Assembly (NCBI GenBank): GCA_002436505.1
Contig: DJML01000082.1
Coordinates: forward strand, 1-11,356
Direction of reading: 5' to 3'
DNA: 11,356 nt
Source of the DNA: Bacteroidetes bacterium UBA6491
Lineage (GTDB): Bacteria; Bacteroidota; Bacteroidia; NS11-12g; UBA9320
The notes under the pieces are model-generated. The model saw nothing but the letters and a program-made list of their open reading frames with translations, ran no database searches and was not told the origin of the DNA. Shown here in pieces: positions 1-7,810 of the stretch (position 1 is its first letter; every line of letters begins with the position of its first letter). Both the position numbers and the translations under genes were made by a program.

Positions 1-1
1 C

Positions 2-442
2 GGAGCAAAACGAGACGAGAACGGCATGTACCGCATCATTGGTCGTGTTGATGATGTGGGGAATGTAAGCGGGCACCGATTTGGGACCGCTGAAATAGAA
101 GATGCGATCGACTGCCATCCAAATATTATAGAGACAGCAGTGGTGGGATATCCACATAAGATAAAAGGACAGGGGATCTATGCCTATGTCGTGTGCGACA
201 AAATCCCGGTCGACCCAGAACTTGTAAGGAAAGAGGTCGTTGACATTGTGATCGAGCACATAGGCAAAATTGCTATTCCGGAAAAGATCCAATTCGTTGA
301 AGGTCTTCCAAAAACCAGGTCTGGAAAGATCATGCGACGCATTTTACGCAAGATTGCCGAAGGCGAGCCGGAAAAGCTTGGTGATACCAGCACATTGCTT
401 GACCCTCACGTTGTTGAAGATATCGTTAAAGGAGCTTTGTGA
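2..442 (+). CDS. acs: acetyl-CoA synthetase, C-terminal part (5' truncated by window edge)
   Basis: This is the C-terminal end of AMP-forming acetyl-CoA synthetase, the cytosolic enzyme that makes acetyl-CoA from acetate, ATP and CoA. The reading frame is open from base 2, so the gene starts upstream; the ATG at 26 is internal. Visible landmarks are the hinge and C-domain block GRVDDVGNVSGHRFGTAEIE, the HPxIIETAVVGYPHxIKGQ block, and the catalytic-lysine motif PKTRSGKIMRRILRK with its lysine at 326-328. That lysine is the one acetylated by Pat-type acetyltransferases in other bacteria. The end (LGDTSTL followed by a DPxVVEDIV stretch) matches the normal Acs C-terminus, so the 3' end is intact. 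One small oddity is Gly where most Acs proteins have Ile, just before NVSGHR. The next gene starts 70 bases downstream on the same strand with no functional link. Confidence 0.95.
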   Translation, partial: GAKRDENGMYRIIGRVDDVGNVSGHRFGTAEIEDAIDCHPNIIETAVVGYPHKIKGQGIYAYVVCDKIPVDPELVRKEVVDIVIEHIGKIAIPEKIQFVEGLPKTRSGKIMRRILRKIAEGEPEKLGDTSTLLDPHVVEDIVKGAL

Positions 443-512
443 CAGAATATCAAACACAATGGAATGCAGCGTTTGCACAAAGACATGTGTCTACTAGTAA
501 ACCCAATACCGA

Positions 513-3233
513 ATGACCAGACATTCTAAGATTCGATCTGTGTTCTCTCTGAGGATACTTTTTATTCTTGTTTCTTATTTTGGGTTGGCATTCCCTTCAA
601 GTGGCACAGCTGTCCTCGGAGGGAACATTACCTACAAACATGTTGACTCGTTAATTTACGACGTAGATCTGACCATTTACAGGGATTGCAGAGGTATCGG
701 TTTTCAGAGCAGCGTGATCATGTATGTCACCTGCGGCAGCGAAACCCCGGTATCTCAGACTTTTACCCGAATAGCCATTTCAGATGTCAGCCCTGTATGC
801 TCTCGCGTTACAAGCCCCTGTACCCCATCAAATACGTTTGGAACAGGAAAAGGGATTGAAAAACATGTTTACAGAAAAAGGATCGATCTTTCAAAAACAG
901 CATTTAACAAAATAACGGCATGCGGAAAGGTAAGGTTCGAGTATTCAAATTGCTGCCGTACCGGTTCGATCACAACAGGGGCAGCAAGCAGTAATACATA
1001 CCTATTTGCAATGCTTGACCTGACCAAAGCGACTGCAAATTCGAGTCCCCGGTTTGAGAACGAGCCTCCATTCTACGTTGCAATAAACAGGGGCTCAAAA
1101 CACCTGTTCAAGGTTAAGGACCGCAGAGACAATGACTCGTTTAGTTTTCGTCTGAACTTTCCTATGAAGTCCTATAAGAATTATGTGTCTTACTCCGGTT
1201 CTTACAGCCTGTTGAAGCCATATACCATCTATGACCCGTTCAAAAATGGTCTTATCTATCCGAACGCAGATCCTCCGATCGGTTATTATTTTGACACCAT
1301 CGAAGGATTACAAATTTTTACACCCACTTCCTATGAAGTAACGGATATTGTGATAGAGGTTATTGAATGGAGAAAGGACAGTTCAGGTAAGCCCCAAAAC
1401 ATTGGGATCACCATGATTGATTATATATCAGCGGTTGAGGCATTTCAGCAAAATAATCCACCGAAAGTCATATCGCCATTAAACTATTACGTATGCAAAG
1501 GTGATTCTGTAACGATAGATATCGAGACCTTTGATTATACTTTCGTTCCTCCTCCGCCTGATACTTTGCTACCTGACACTTTAATCGTCACCTGGGAATA
1601 CAATGACAGCAGCAATATCTTTGGCAATCTTTCCATTCTGGATACCAATGATATTCATCCGACGGTCAGGTTTACCTGGAGGGTGCCGGATGATTCAGCA
1701 ACCAGAAAAAACAATTTGATAACACTAAATTTAAACGACAACCATTGCAGATATCCGATCAGAATAAACCAAACTGTTGATATTCAGGTGCTTGAACGAC
1801 CAATCCAAAAATATAAGGTAAAAAGTCTAGCATGCGGAGCATATGCCCTAGAAGACAATTCCCTTCATTCGGGGCCAATTTGGGATGTGCTTGATACCCA
1901 GGGTGTGCCTTTAAGAGACACGTCACTTGTCATATTCTCGAAAAGGAAAACGGATACCAGTTTTCTAAGGATCGATACCTTAACCATATTTCAGGAAGGC
2001 AGGTACATCATAAGGCTTAAGAGTAAAAATGCAGGAGGTTGTTCTGAATATAGTTATGATACCATAGATGTTAAAGTAAGCAGTTTCGAGCTGTTCTCCA
2101 ATGTTGACAGCCTTCTATGCAATGACTGGAATTTCCGATTGTTCCCGGACGGAATGGACACCTCTATTTCCGCGGATTACCGTTGGAGCACTTCTTCTTT
2201 GGATACCCTCCCTTCCATTTCAGTGGAACGAGATACAAATGATCAGGTCATTGACCTTACTGTAACTACTACAGACGGATGTGTTCATAGTGACCAGATC
2301 GTCTTAATAAACAAATACAGGCCGTCAATAAAATTGATCTCTGACACAACGGTCTGTAATCCATTCACTTTAAGATACGACGTAAATGACCTTGTCGATA
2401 CAGACAAGCTCAATACAGCATTCTACTGGGAAAACGGTGATACTTCCCGGGTGAAGGAAATATCCTCAGCGGGTGATTATTACCTGTCCGCGAAAAATTA
2501 TTGCGGATCGGATACTTCTTTCATCCATGTTGAGGCATTTAATGTTCCAGTATTAGAACCCATACCTTCTTTTGTGGCGTGTGTTCCCCTGGACACCATC
2601 CTTAGAATGAATGATTTAGAAGGCCCTGATAATGGTCCGTACACATACCGATGGAGTACAAAAGACACAGCAAGGCAACTGAACATAAATGAACCTGGCA
2701 CTTATGGTTATTCTATTGAGAATATCTGCGGATCAGACTCATCATCGGTAACAGTACTCTTATTAAATGCGCCGGATGTAAATTTAGGCCCTGATACATT
2801 AATCCTAAGCCAAATTCCGGACTTTGAGTTAGTGGCAGATACGATTGAGGGAGATTATTTATGGAGCACAGGGGATACGACCCGGTCACTTCACATCACC
2901 TCTGCCGGAACGTATTGGGTTACTGTGGTCAACAAATGTGGCTCATCCAGCGATACCACCACCATTCAATTGCTGTCAGTGGATGATCTGCTGACCGACT
3001 CTTATAAAATTATCCCAAACCCGAATGCAGGCTTATTTAAGATCACCGGGGAAGATATGAACAATGCCTATGTATCCATGACGGACCTTACGGGAAGGTT
3101 TGTAAGTGTTGATCAAAGGTTAATAAATGGTGAGATCCATTTAACCATTTCCAATCCGGATCCAGGGATATATTTTGCAACCATCAGAACCAAAAAGGGA
3201 ACAGCAACACTGAAGGTCCTGGTTAAAATATAA
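513..3233 (+). CDS. large secreted protein with T9SS type A C-terminal sorting domain
   Basis: This 906-residue protein is predicted to be exported by Sec, then carried to the surface or medium by the type IX secretion system. Residues 1-33 form a signal peptide (basic start, hydrophobic core about 14-28). Residues 35-60 (GGNITYKHVDS, then IYDVDLTIYRDCRG) match an N-terminal module common in giant Bacteroidota surface proteins. The middle is rich in Thr, Ser and Asp, with scattered cysteines and a proline-rich linker near 345-356, as expected for stacked beta-sandwich domains. Three related modules lie at about 639-812. The end (about 830-906) is a typical Por secretion tail: IIPNPNAGLFKI, a DLTGR turn, then PGIYFATI and a short basic end. 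No catalytic motif was seen, so a structural or adhesive role is only a guess. The ATG at 513 lacks a Shine-Dalgarno sequence but places the signal peptide correctly. Confidence 0.88.
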   Translation: MTRHSKIRSVFSLRILFILVSYFGLAFPSSGTAVLGGNITYKHVDSLIYDVDLTIYRDCRGIGFQSSVIMYVTCGSETPVSQTFTRIAISDVSPVCSRVTSPCTPSNTFGTGKGIEKHVYRKRIDLSKTAFNKITACGKVRFEYSNCCRTGSITTGAASSNTYLFAMLDLTKATANSSPRFENEPPFYVAINRGSKHLFKVKDRRDNDSFSFRLNFPMKSYKNYVSYSGSYSLLKPYTIYDPFKNGLIYPNADPPIGYYFDTIEGLQIFTPTSYEVTDIVIEVIEWRKDSSGKPQNIGITMIDYISAVEAFQQNNPPKVISPLNYYVCKGDSVTIDIETFDYTFVPPPPDTLLPDTLIVTWEYNDSSNIFGNLSILDTNDIHPTVRFTWRVPDDSATRKNNLITLNLNDNHCRYPIRINQTVDIQVLERPIQKYKVKSLACGAYALEDNSLHSGPIWDVLDTQGVPLRDTSLVIFSKRKTDTSFLRIDTLTIFQEGRYIIRLKSKNAGGCSEYSYDTIDVKVSSFELFSNVDSLLCNDWNFRLFPDGMDTSISADYRWSTSSLDTLPSISVERDTNDQVIDLTVTTTDGCVHSDQIVLINKYRPSIKLISDTTVCNPFTLRYDVNDLVDTDKLNTAFYWENGDTSRVKEISSAGDYYLSAKNYCGSDTSFIHVEAFNVPVLEPIPSFVACVPLDTILRMNDLEGPDNGPYTYRWSTKDTARQLNINEPGTYGYSIENICGSDSSSVTVLLLNAPDVNLGPDTLILSQIPDFELVADTIEGDYLWSTGDTTRSLHITSAGTYWVTVVNKCGSSSDTTTIQLLSVDDLLTDSYKIIPNPNAGLFKITGEDMNNAYVSMTDLTGRFVSVDQRLINGEIHLTISNPDPGIYFATIRTKKGTATLKVLVKI
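2427..2948 (+). repeat. three tandem protein modules in the T9SS-exported protein
   Basis: Three related segments begin near residues 639, 714 and 784 (spacing 75 and 70 residues). Each reads W-E/S-x-x-D-T-x-R, then an I-x-x-x-G-x-Y stretch, then N-x-C-G-S-D/S. Examples are WENGDTSR with NYCGSD, WSTKDTAR with NICGSD, and WSTGDTTR with NKCGSS. The repeat is clear in protein but diverged in DNA, so it is an old duplication. Modules of this type are common just before T9SS tails or gliding-associated C-terminal domains. Confidence 0.75.
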
Positions 3234-3266
3234 CCAATTTACTTTCAGATTTTTACGCTACATACG

Positions 3267-3300
3267 ATGCCACATTTTCTAAAATTGGGGCACGTGGCAT
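3267..3300. repeat. inverted repeat after the T9SS-protein gene
   Basis: ATGCCAC (3267-3273) and GTGGCAT (3294-3300) are perfect 7-base inverted arms around a 20-base loop, starting 34 bases after the stop codon. The RNA could fold and might mark the 3' end of the upstream transcript. No T-run follows, so it is not a standard intrinsic terminator. The remaining gap up to 3490 is AT-rich and shows no convincing gene. Confidence 0.35.
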
Positions 3301-3394
3301 GAACCAGCTTCTAAATCCTTTGTAGTGACAATAAACTTCATGATAAACATCAGAAGGCAAAGAATATTTTAATTATATTGCAGCGACTGATAAA

Positions 3395-3408
3395 TGTTCA
3401 ATTGAACA
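3395..3408. promoter_or_regulatory. perfect 14-base palindrome upstream of the antiporter gene
   Basis: TGTTCAATTGAACA is a perfect self-complementary 14-mer lying 82 bases before the antiporter start codon. Its size, symmetry and position fit an operator for a dimeric regulator. No regulator gene sits beside it and no second copy was noticed, so the role is inferred. Confidence 0.4.
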
Positions 3409-3490
3409 AAAAAATTCCATAGTCGAATTCCTTAATAGATCGGAGCCCATATGACGTTCCTGATTTATTCAGGGATAAGAATGAAGAAAT

Positions 3491-5608
3491 ATGACAGATT
3501 TTTTTAGCCACTTAATACACGAATTTGAGTTCCCGCTGAAAAACAACGTGCTTATTTTCTCGTTGGTCCTGCTTATTATCCTGCTTTCTCCTGTCCTCCT
3601 TCGCAGGGTAAATATTCCGGGGATCATCGGGTTGATCGTCTCTGGTGTTATCATAGGCCCACATGGTCTTAATATACTTGAGAAGAGTTCAGCAGTGGAG
3701 CTTTTCTCTACCATTGGTCTGTTGTATATCATGTTCATTGCCGGTCTGGAGCTTGACATGAATGAATTCAGAGCCAACAGGTATAAAAGTCTTGTCTTTG
3801 GTTTCCTGACATTTATTATCCCGCTGGGCATCGGCTATCCTGTGTGTTATTATTTGCTGGGATATGATTTTAATGCGAGTGTGCTTACTGCTGCCATGTT
3901 TGCAACACACACGCTGGTGGCCTATCCTATTGTCAGTAAACTTGGTGTTTCGAAGAACCAGGCCGTGGCGATTACAGTCGGAGGTACAATATTGGCAGAT
4001 ACCGCCGTTCTGATCATTCTGGCCATTGTACTCGGGAATCATCAGGGATATATTTCACAGGAGTTTTTTATTCGGCTTGCCATTTCACTGGCCTTCTTTT
4101 CGATCATCATGTTTGTTGTTATTCCGAGAATAGCCAAATGGTTCTTCAGTAAGCTTGAAAGTGAAAAGCACTCCCACTACATATTTGTACTGGCCGTGGT
4201 ATTCTTCGCTGCGTTCCTTGCAGAAGTTGCAGGTGTAGAGTCGATCATAGGCGCTTTTATCGCGGGATTGGCTTTGAACCGACTTATACCTCACTCTTCA
4301 GCACTGATGAACCGAATAGAGTTTATCGGTAACTCCCTTTTTATCCCCTTTTTCCTGATAAGTGTGGGCATGCTGGTAGATATCAGTGTGATCTTCAGTG
4401 GCACCATGGCCGTGATCATTGCCGTGACATTATCGGTTGTAGGATTGTTTGGCAAATGGTTCGCAGCATTTATTACGCAATTGATATTCAGGTACTCCAG
4501 GGCTCAACGACAGTTGATCTTCGGACTTAGCAGTGCCCGTGTAGCAGCTACTCTTGCCGTAATACTTGTAGGATACAAGGAAGGGATTCTGGATGAGAAC
4601 ATCCTTAATGCCACCATCCTTCTGATCCTGATCACAAGTATTGTCGCCTCATTTGCCACAGAGAAAGCAGCAAAGGTCATTGCTGTAAGTGAAGATGAAA
4701 AACCGGCGGAAATTGATAACCTTTTCAACAATGAGCATATCCTTCTTCCGATTGAAGACGTGGCCAATATTAAAAAATTACTTGAATTTGCGATCCTGAT
4801 CAAGGAAGCCAAGTCACCAAATCCAATATCGGTATTGTCTGTAGTTTCCAACAACGAAGAAGCAGAGATCAATTTGCTGAAAGCCAGGAAGAAGATGGAA
4901 GAACTGGTAAAACAAGGTTCTGCAGCAGATAAGAAGGTGCATATAATAACCACCATCGACCACAACGTTGCCAGTGGGATAGCCAGGATATCAAGAGAGG
5001 TCATGGCCAACATTATAGTCATCAGCTGGCCACAGAAAGCAGGTATCATTGACAAGTTAATAGGAGAAAAGATCGATAACGTTTTGAACAACACGGACAA
5101 GACAGCTTTCATTTGTCACATGGATAAACCGCTGGTCCTGCATAAACGTATCTTTATGATCGTTCCGTCCCTGGCAGAGCGCGAAAGCGGGTTTAAACTT
5201 TGGTTGAACAAGATATCTAAACTGGCCCTGGAACTAAGCATTCCGATCACTGTGCAGTGCAATTCCTTAACACAGGATGCCATTGAAGATTACCTAAGGA
5301 TCAATAAGACATCGGTTGACATAGTTTTCCGGTATTTCGATAACCTCGAAGATTTCAGGGTACTCTCAAAACAGATATATAAGGATGATCTTGTGACTTT
5401 AGTTGCAGCAAGAAGAGGAGCTATTTCCCACATCAATATCCTTGAAAATCTGCCGACAAAAATGGAAAAACTATGTGGTGAATGTAGCAGACTGGTCATT
5501 TATCCGCAATCATATGCACAGGATCAGATCTCCAATGCATATGAAGACATGGCGCCCCCGAATTTAAAAAGGAAAACAATGATCAAGTTGCAAAAACTCC
5601 TGAGATAG
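3491..5608 (+). CDS. CPA2-family cation:proton antiporter with tandem USP-like cytosolic tail
   Basis: This 705-residue inner-membrane protein probably exchanges Na+ or K+ for protons in pH and ion homeostasis. Residues 20-390 hold about 12-13 hydrophobic helices with CPA2 landmarks: GIIGLIVSGVIIGPHGL (44-60), LLYIMFIAGLELD (77-89), the ion-site helix GGTILADTAVLI (164-175, with D170), SIIGAFIAGLALNR (251-264), FIPFFLISVGMLVD (284-297) and a helix starting near R350. Residues 414-546 and 552-672 look like two USP-like alpha/beta domains: each opens with a hydrophobic strand (HILLPIED, RIFMIVPS) and ends in another (FICHMD, LVIYPQ). This layout recalls plant CHX exchangers. The ion site reads Ala-Asp where most relatives have Asn-Asp, Asp-Asp or Gln-Asp, so ion choice is unclear. 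It is transcribed alone and convergent to the cyclase gene. A purine-rich stretch (AGGGATAAGAATGAAGAAAT) precedes the ATG. Confidence 0.88.
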   Translation: MTDFFSHLIHEFEFPLKNNVLIFSLVLLIILLSPVLLRRVNIPGIIGLIVSGVIIGPHGLNILEKSSAVELFSTIGLLYIMFIAGLELDMNEFRANRYKSLVFGFLTFIIPLGIGYPVCYYLLGYDFNASVLTAAMFATHTLVAYPIVSKLGVSKNQAVAITVGGTILADTAVLIILAIVLGNHQGYISQEFFIRLAISLAFFSIIMFVVIPRIAKWFFSKLESEKHSHYIFVLAVVFFAAFLAEVAGVESIIGAFIAGLALNRLIPHSSALMNRIEFIGNSLFIPFFLISVGMLVDISVIFSGTMAVIIAVTLSVVGLFGKWFAAFITQLIFRYSRAQRQLIFGLSSARVAATLAVILVGYKEGILDENILNATILLILITSIVASFATEKAAKVIAVSEDEKPAEIDNLFNNEHILLPIEDVANIKKLLEFAILIKEAKSPNPISVLSVVSNNEEAEINLLKARKKMEELVKQGSAADKKVHIITTIDHNVASGIARISREVMANIIVISWPQKAGIIDKLIGEKIDNVLNNTDKTAFICHMDKPLVLHKRIFMIVPSLAERESGFKLWLNKISKLALELSIPITVQCNSLTQDAIEDYLRINKTSVDIVFRYFDNLEDFRVLSKQIYKDDLVTLVAARRGAISHINILENLPTKMEKLCGECSRLVIYPQSYAQDQISNAYEDMAPPNLKRKTMIKLQKLLR

Positions 5609-5628
5609 AAATTGTGATTTTGTTTCTA

Positions 5629-5646
5629 ATTGCTTTGACTTGCAAT
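5629..5646. terminator. weak hairpin between convergent genes
   Basis: ATTGC (5629-5633) and GCAAT (5642-5646) can pair around an 8-base loop in the 66-base gap between the two converging genes. A GT-rich stretch with short T-runs follows on the + strand. It could act as a weak terminator, but the stem is short and there is no long T-tract. Confidence 0.25.
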
Positions 5647-5674
5647 GCCTTGTTTGTTTGAATTAAAGATCTTG

Positions 5675-7609
5675 TTACTTAACGATCTTAAGGATCTTCT
5701 GAAACCGTGGATCATCTTTGACCGGAACAAATTTAGGGTCGGTCTTTAAACCCATGATAAATATGGTAATTCCGCCATCATCCATGTCTTTTTCAAGCCA
5801 TTCGAGGGCTTTCTCCTTATCTCCAAGTCCCATATAAATTGTCGCAATCATGTATGCTGGCACATATCCCAGTTTTCTCTTGCTCAGGTGAATATTGAGA
5901 ATATCCTGTGCTTCTTCTGTTCTTCCGGACATGCCATAACAATAAGCAAGCATCCAGTTCGTGTTCTTTCCGCTGGTGTCCCTTTCAGTAAAAGCTTCAA
6001 TCGCTTTATCATATTCTCCTGCTCCCGAATACAGGTATCCTAATTCCCAGAGTAAGAACGGGTCCTTTGGGTATTGTTCTAAAACGCCCAGAATATATGT
6101 GATGCCAAGTTGAACCTTGCCTCCGTAGTAATAGGTGTGTCCGAAATCAGCATGATATTTTACAGAGATCGGGTCTAATTGCTTCGCTTTTTCAAGTAAC
6201 TCTATGGCCTTATCTAATTCCCCGTCAAGCAAATAGTAGCTTGCCAGTTTATCATATGCGCTTAAATAGCTTGGGCTTATTTCAATGGCCTTGGTCAGAT
6301 ATTTAATGGCAAGTTCCTTTTCGAATTTAAAATAATGGATTGCACCCAAAGCACCATAGCTTTCTCCGCTGGAGCTATCTAGCTCAAAAGCTTTCATTGC
6401 CGCTTCAGTAGCTTGTTTGATCACACTATTGGTAGAGGTTCTTCCCCAAAAAATATGATCGAGGTATGCATCTACCAACCCGACATAGGCCTTGCTGAAA
6501 TTCGGATCTATCTTTATCGCTTTTTCAAAACAATCAACAACAGCTTTTAGCTCTTCAGGTGTACCATAGCCTCTGTGCATCAACTCTAAACCCTTCTGGT
6601 AAAGCATATACGCTTCGGTATTCACAGTAGGTATCTTAGCCAATTGGTCACGGGCCTCATCTGTGAGTACCAGCTGCAGTTCCTTAGCTACCGATTGAGC
6701 AATTGAATTTTGCAGAATGAATACATCATCTAACTTTTTATTCAGTGGCGGAAGCGACCATATCTGCTTATCTACAGGAATATCTATCAGCTCCACACTT
6801 ACTTTAATGTTATCGGAAACAACCTGCACTCTGCCCTCCAGGGCATAAGTAACCTTCAGCTCCTTGCCAACCTCCTTGAGAGTATATGGTTTGTTTTTAA
6901 AATACATGCAGGAAGACCGGGAGATCACTTTCAAATTGTTAATTGAAAGCAACTGTGACCTTATCTCGTCGGCTATTCCATCAATAAAATATTGCTGATC
7001 TTCCTTATTGCTGTGATTTTCAAAAGGAAGGACAGCTATCGATTTTTCAATCGAAACCTCGTTTGCTACCTTTAATTTTCCCCGCAATGTCTCCTTTGGA
7101 GGGATAGGAAACCCTTCATTTCCCAATGCATAAACATTGATCGGGTTTGCAACATTTTTAAATTCAAAGCTCCCCAGCAACTGTGCAATAAAATTGGGAT
7201 TGTTACTGATCCTGGAATACACGTCTTCAGAGAACAATACGGTACCCGGCTGACCCAACGACTCGATCCTGGAAGCGATGTTCACTCCATCGCCATAGAT
7301 CCGGCCTTCCTGAAAAAGAACTTCACCAATATGTACTCCGATCCTCAAAGGTACCTGAACGCCCTGATGCAATTCCTTCTGGATACCCATCGCACATTCC
7401 ATTGCAACCGTAACGCTTGGAAAAATACACAGACTGCCATCTCCGTAAAAATTTATTACCTCACCCCCAAAATTTTCAGTCTTTGACTTAATGGTTTCTT
7501 CATAATGAGTGATGACCCCAAGTGCCTCAGCCTCATTCTCCCCCATCATAGCGGTATACCCGACTATATCGGTAAACATTATAGCAACAAGTTTTCGGTC
7601 TGTCTGCAT
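5675..7609 (-). CDS. class III nucleotide cyclase with TolB-like domain and TPR repeats
   Basis: This 644-residue protein has no transmembrane helix or signal peptide and is probably cytosolic. Residues 1-165 are a class III cyclase domain: metal aspartates D14 (FTDIVGYT) and D57 (FYGDGS), and transition-state residues N110 and R114 (GDGVNIASR). The two positions that usually select adenine differ: N53 replaces Lys and R103 replaces Asp. Residues 190-315 match the TolB N-terminal-like domain often found with TPRs (SIAVLPFEN, DGIADEIRSQL, EGRVQ). Residues 331-612 hold about eight TPR units, such as the one ending in AIKYLTKAIEISP. The end, DPKFVPVKDDPRFQKIL, is usual for these proteins. I chose the ATG at 7609 because it gives the typical MQTDRKLVAIMFTDI start, parallel to the second cyclase at the window edge; the in-frame TTG at 7624 has no support. 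It lies divergent from the permease operon. A signalling role is likely; the nucleotide made is uncertain. Confidence 0.88.
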   Translation of the reverse strand: MQTDRKLVAIMFTDIVGYTAMMGENEAEALGVITHYEETIKSKTENFGGEVINFYGDGSLCIFPSVTVAMECAMGIQKELHQGVQVPLRIGVHIGEVLFQEGRIYGDGVNIASRIESLGQPGTVLFSEDVYSRISNNPNFIAQLLGSFEFKNVANPINVYALGNEGFPIPPKETLRGKLKVANEVSIEKSIAVLPFENHSNKEDQQYFIDGIADEIRSQLLSINNLKVISRSSCMYFKNKPYTLKEVGKELKVTYALEGRVQVVSDNIKVSVELIDIPVDKQIWSLPPLNKKLDDVFILQNSIAQSVAKELQLVLTDEARDQLAKIPTVNTEAYMLYQKGLELMHRGYGTPEELKAVVDCFEKAIKIDPNFSKAYVGLVDAYLDHIFWGRTSTNSVIKQATEAAMKAFELDSSSGESYGALGAIHYFKFEKELAIKYLTKAIEISPSYLSAYDKLASYYLLDGELDKAIELLEKAKQLDPISVKYHADFGHTYYYGGKVQLGITYILGVLEQYPKDPFLLWELGYLYSGAGEYDKAIEAFTERDTSGKNTNWMLAYCYGMSGRTEEAQDILNIHLSKRKLGYVPAYMIATIYMGLGDKEKALEWLEKDMDDGGITIFIMGLKTDPKFVPVKDDPRFQKILKIVK

Positions 7610-7693
7610 TTTTACGTCTTGCAATTTACGTAAGTTTGAGATTACTTTAATTGAAATTTACAATACGATCCTTTAGGCCACGCAGATCCATTA

Positions 7694-7708
7694 TGTGATA
7701 TTCTGTGA
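7694..7708. promoter_or_regulatory. TGTGA direct repeat in the divergent intergenic region
   Basis: TGTGA occurs at 7694-7698 and again at 7704-7708, exactly 10 bases apart, so both copies face the same side of the helix. It lies in the 201-base region between the divergent cyclase and permease genes. TGTGA is the CRP half-site sequence, but CRP sites are inverted repeats, so this is only a possible site for another regulator. Confidence 0.2.
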
Positions 7709-7719
7709 ATCAAAATAGG

Positions 7720-7745
7720 TTGACCCGATCATATTTATATATTTG
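7720..7745 (+). promoter_or_regulatory. candidate Bacteroidota-type promoter for the permease operon
   Basis: TATATTTG (7738-7745) is an exact match to the Bacteroidota -7 box TAnnTTTG, with TTG at 7720-7722 as a possible -33 element. The 15-base spacer is shorter than the usual 17 to about 20. Transcription would start near 7752, leaving a leader of about 58 bases. Another TAnnTTTG match (TAAGTTTG, 7631-7638) has no well-placed TTG and is less convincing. Confidence 0.4.
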
Positions 7746-7810
7746 TTCATGATGGGAATCAAATGAAACTAACAATCCGTCCCTCTTCGTTTTAAGAAAA
7801 CAAATTTTAG

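Noticed and set aside
481..492. Small AGACA/TGTCT hairpin between acs and the T9SS-protein gene
   Set aside because: The loop would be only two bases and the stem is too short to be a credible terminator.
270..497. 75-codon open frame on the + strand overlapping the acs end
   Set aside because: It lies in another frame within a well-supported gene and its product has no recognisable features.
3469..4042. Minus-strand open frames opposite the antiporter gene
   Set aside because: They are antisense to clearly conserved antiporter helices and encode no recognisable protein.
4504..5112. 202-codon minus-strand open frame inside the antiporter gene
   Set aside because: Long but fully antisense to the conserved antiporter; its Ile/Ser/Leu-rich product looks like a complement artefact.
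7607..7624. In-frame TTG at 7624 as the cyclase start codon
   Set aside because: The ATG at 7609 gives the usual short N-terminus before the RKLVAIMFTD motif, as in the second cyclase; the TTG has no supporting Shine-Dalgarno sequence and adds five untypical residues.
7694..7708. CRP binding site beside the cyclase gene
   Set aside because: The two TGTGA copies are direct, not inverted as TGTGA-N6-TCACA requires, so a classical CRP site is not supported.
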